Source: Blumeriella jaapii
Taxonomy: Eukaryota > Ascomycota > Leotiomycetes > Helotiales > Drepanopezizaceae
Direction of reading: 5' to 3'
Length of the DNA: 64,000 bases
Assembly (NCBI GenBank): GCA_009599575.1
Contig: VWND01000010.1
Span: 310,001 to 374,000, forward strand
Below are positions 57,104 through 64,000 of this stretch, in pieces. Under the pieces are notes generated by a model that saw only the letters and a list, made by a program, of their open reading frames with translations, searched no databases and was not told where the DNA came from. A program made the position numbers and the translations under genes. Position 1 is the stretch's first letter. Each line of letters starts with the position of its first letter.

Positions 57104-57850
57104 GGGTTCTGACTAAGCGAGAAACATCCGAAGCTGGCAGGATGTCAACCGATCACGTGTCTGACACGTGCTCTGGTACGTCGGGCCCCCAAACCTCGTA
57201 GCTAGACTTGCTCCGTAGACTTCAGCACATCCATACAATCATTAGTGACTTTCTCGGATTCTTTTTGAAGTAAATTTTTCGTGAAAGCAGACTGGACCGC
57301 TGAGGATGAGTCTGGGTAGATTGCGTGGTTCTCGTATGACTAACTCGCTTTGCGATGCACATCCTGGCGTTCCACCATTCGAGCCCTTCTTGCTCTATGC
57401 TGACGGCTCCGGCTCCTGCAGCTAGGTAGCCACTATATCGGTGCTATGCGCACTGCCTTTCGCGACTCTCCCGCAGACAGTCGTCAGTGGTGCGCTCCGG
57501 AGCTACTCTTCAAGGAGCCAGCCCTCCGTCACCCTCATTTCAACGTAACGATACTTCCACGACCGTCGTCTTTCCCATTTCCAAGGGCAGGACCATCCTG
57601 GCCGTCCCCGAACCCTCTCGTCTGGAGCAGCCGGCATCACCTCACTATGGACCAGCGACAGTCGGCAGCCGGAGCTAGCTTGCGTGTCAGACACCTCGAA
57701 TCCTTTAGCCAGTCCAGGAAGATTCCACGGGACCGGGTGGTGACTCGGATCTGAGCCGCGTGTCGAGTGATGGAAGTGGGGTTGCGCAGGGAACTCAATT
57801 GGCAGGCAAATGTTGGATGCTGGAATCCTGCCTGTCATTCATCCGTTCAA
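57104..57850. other. Intergenic between convergent genes
   Basis: 3' flanks of the ACC deaminase and SLX1 genes. One unsupported 102-codon frame lies at 57446-57754. Confidence 0.55.
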
Positions 57851-59418
57851 TCACTCGATGACATCCGCCTCATCCCAATCGCTGTCCTCGATAACCGTGC
57901 CTAACTTCGTCTTACCCTCCGCCACGGTAGACGTGTACGGCGCGGCTATCCGACTCTGGGAGAGGTTGCTCGCGATGGATCCGGTGTCCGAGTTGTCCGC
58001 ATCGTCGACCTCGTGCCAGGCGTCGCCCATGGACAGATCCGTAGCTATATTTGACTTGCTACCGATACTCATAGCGTGCGTGCCCCCGGCTGCGTTGCAC
58101 CCATCTTCGCTGATTTCATCCTCGAGCTCGTCGTCTTCTTCCTCGTCCTCAGACTCCACAACAGGCTGAGACGCAGTCGCTGTTCCCTTGGACTTCCGCA
58201 CCCGTTTCACCTGCAGCAGTTTCTCGACTTCCTTCTGGCCGCGCATGCGAAGCGTCAACTCTTTAACCACGTCGATCCACGTCACCTCCGCTTTGCATGT
58301 AGGACACGACCCTTTTATGGGCAGCAGCACATCCTCACCTGCAGCATCTTTTTCTTGCTCTTTCAAGAAGTGGCCGCTGAGACAGGTCAAGTGGGACACG
58401 GCTTCGCACCCGCCGCGGGGACAGATGGCATACACGCCTCCATCGTGCTCTAGCTCCTCGCTGCACACAGCACACGCGCCCTCGCGCTCAAATTCCATGA
58501 TAGACTTGCCTTTCTCGACGTGCGATTTCACGTCTTCGTACGCGACGTCTAGGGCGCCAATGCCGTGCGTCGCTTTCCTCTTCTGGCCCCGCGGGCTTGA
58601 GCTGGGCGCCTCCCCTTTGCCGCAGACATCAGAAGATGTTGCATCGGCGAGCGGGGGGAAGTCTGTCACGATGTTCAAGGTGTCGCGCATGGGCTCCGCG
58701 ACGGTCTTGCACCATCTGAGCCAGCTTTTGTGGACGGCGGGGCAGAAGAAGCGCAGTTCGAGGGGCCAGCGGGCGAACGAGGGGACACGGAGCAGGAGGT
58801 GCAGGTTGGAGAGGAGGGAGGTCACGGAGTGTTGAGGGCGTTTGGGTTGGCCGGATTTCTTCTTGCCGGCCGCGTGTTGGAGGCGCGCGGAGGGGGGGAT
58901 GTGGAGGGTGATGTGGGGGTTTTGCCATGCCCATCTGGGAGAGATTAGCCATGGAAAGGGAGGGCGATGTTGTTCCAGGAGTAGGAGGAATATCGAGCCT
59001 GATAGAGCAATCTCATTGTTTGGGATGGTACAGTGTGTACAGTAAGGGGTGACGTTAGAATGGTCACGTGATATCCAAAAAGTCGAAGTCGGGTGGACGA
59101 ACGAACGAACAAACCAACAAACGAACCAACACACTCACTCGAACTGCAGGGCAGCAATGTGGCTCGGGAAGCCGGTCACGATGCACGTCATCTCCCACGG
59201 CCGCAGGCTCTGGCGACTCGTCCGCACGGCACCGCCCTTTGCGATGCCATTGTGCTGTCGAAGGCGCCTCACTGCGAACGGGTTAGCACGTGATGCATCT
59301 CTCTCATGGCCGTCTTACCGGGATGCGGCGTCGAGCCCACGTAGACGCTGCTGCCGCGGACGGTGGAGCGCAGCAGGTAGCAGCAGTAGAAGGCGGGGAT
59401 GGGACGGTCGATGGGCAT
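57851..59418 (-). CDS. SLX1: Structure-specific endonuclease catalytic subunit SLX1
   Basis: Three exons (59418-59319, 59271-59139, about 58934-57851) give about 438 aa. With SLX4, SLX1 cuts branched DNA such as Holliday junctions and flaps. The N-terminal GIY-YIG domain is present: FYCCYLLRS and VYVGSTPHP, the catalytic Arg in [13 protein letters not shown], then [20 protein letters not shown] with the metal-binding Glu followed by EWAWQNPH. The C-terminal RING/PHD-type zinc finger reads [29 protein letters not shown] and [12 protein letters not shown]. The tail is acidic and ends [11 protein letters not shown]. It is divergent from the KDM5 gene. Intact. Confidence 0.93.

Positions 59419-64000
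<4,582 letters not shown>

Overview
The window is nuclear DNA of a filamentous ascomycete (Pezizomycotina). Genes carry several short introns (about 45-95 nt, GT..AG, many with a CTAAC/CTAAT branch site). Recognisable products include a CAF-1 large subunit, a Rad9/Crb2-type BRCT checkpoint protein, a hybrid histidine kinase, SLX1 and a KDM5 demethylase, and gene families typical of filamentous fungi. I cannot name the genus. No rRNA, CRISPR array, insertion sequence or convincing tRNA was seen.

Left block (about 0.7-28 kb), mostly conserved genes: PAF-acetylhydrolase-like hydrolase (+), a small cupin-like protein (-), a broken 2EXR-domain gene (+), a TVP38/TMEM64 membrane protein (+), CAF-1 subunit A (-), a conserved fungal protein with a microsatellite-encoded poly-Arg tail (-), a decayed DUF7025-type AAA-protein fragment (-), a Crb2/Rad9/53BP1-like mediator (+) and a seven-exon GAF hybrid histidine kinase (-). 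Long low-complexity tracts lie between them.

Middle block (about 28-55 kb), gene-poor, visibly AT-richer and full of accessory or decaying genes: a GPI-anchored mini-protein, a GH18 protein, a relic reductase, a frameshifted M28 aminopeptidase that has also lost its catalytic Glu-Glu pair, a 48-aa six-cysteine secreted peptide found by hand splicing, an uncharacterised 409-aa protein preceded by a 1.5-kb array of diverged ~130-bp repeats, a GT71 mannosyltransferase-like protein, and frameshifted GST, small secreted protein and thioredoxin-reductase-like genes.

Right block (about 55.9-64 kb), conserved again: ACC deaminase (+), SLX1 (-) and the 5' part of a KDM5 H3K4 demethylase (+) that runs off the end.

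CAF-1, the Crb2-like mediator, SLX1 and KDM5 all act in chromatin and genome maintenance, but they are scattered and I see no co-regulated cluster. The main signal is the contrast between intact conserved genes and a patch of accessory genes with repeated one-base frameshifts. Exon joins were made by hand from splice motifs and reading-frame continuity.
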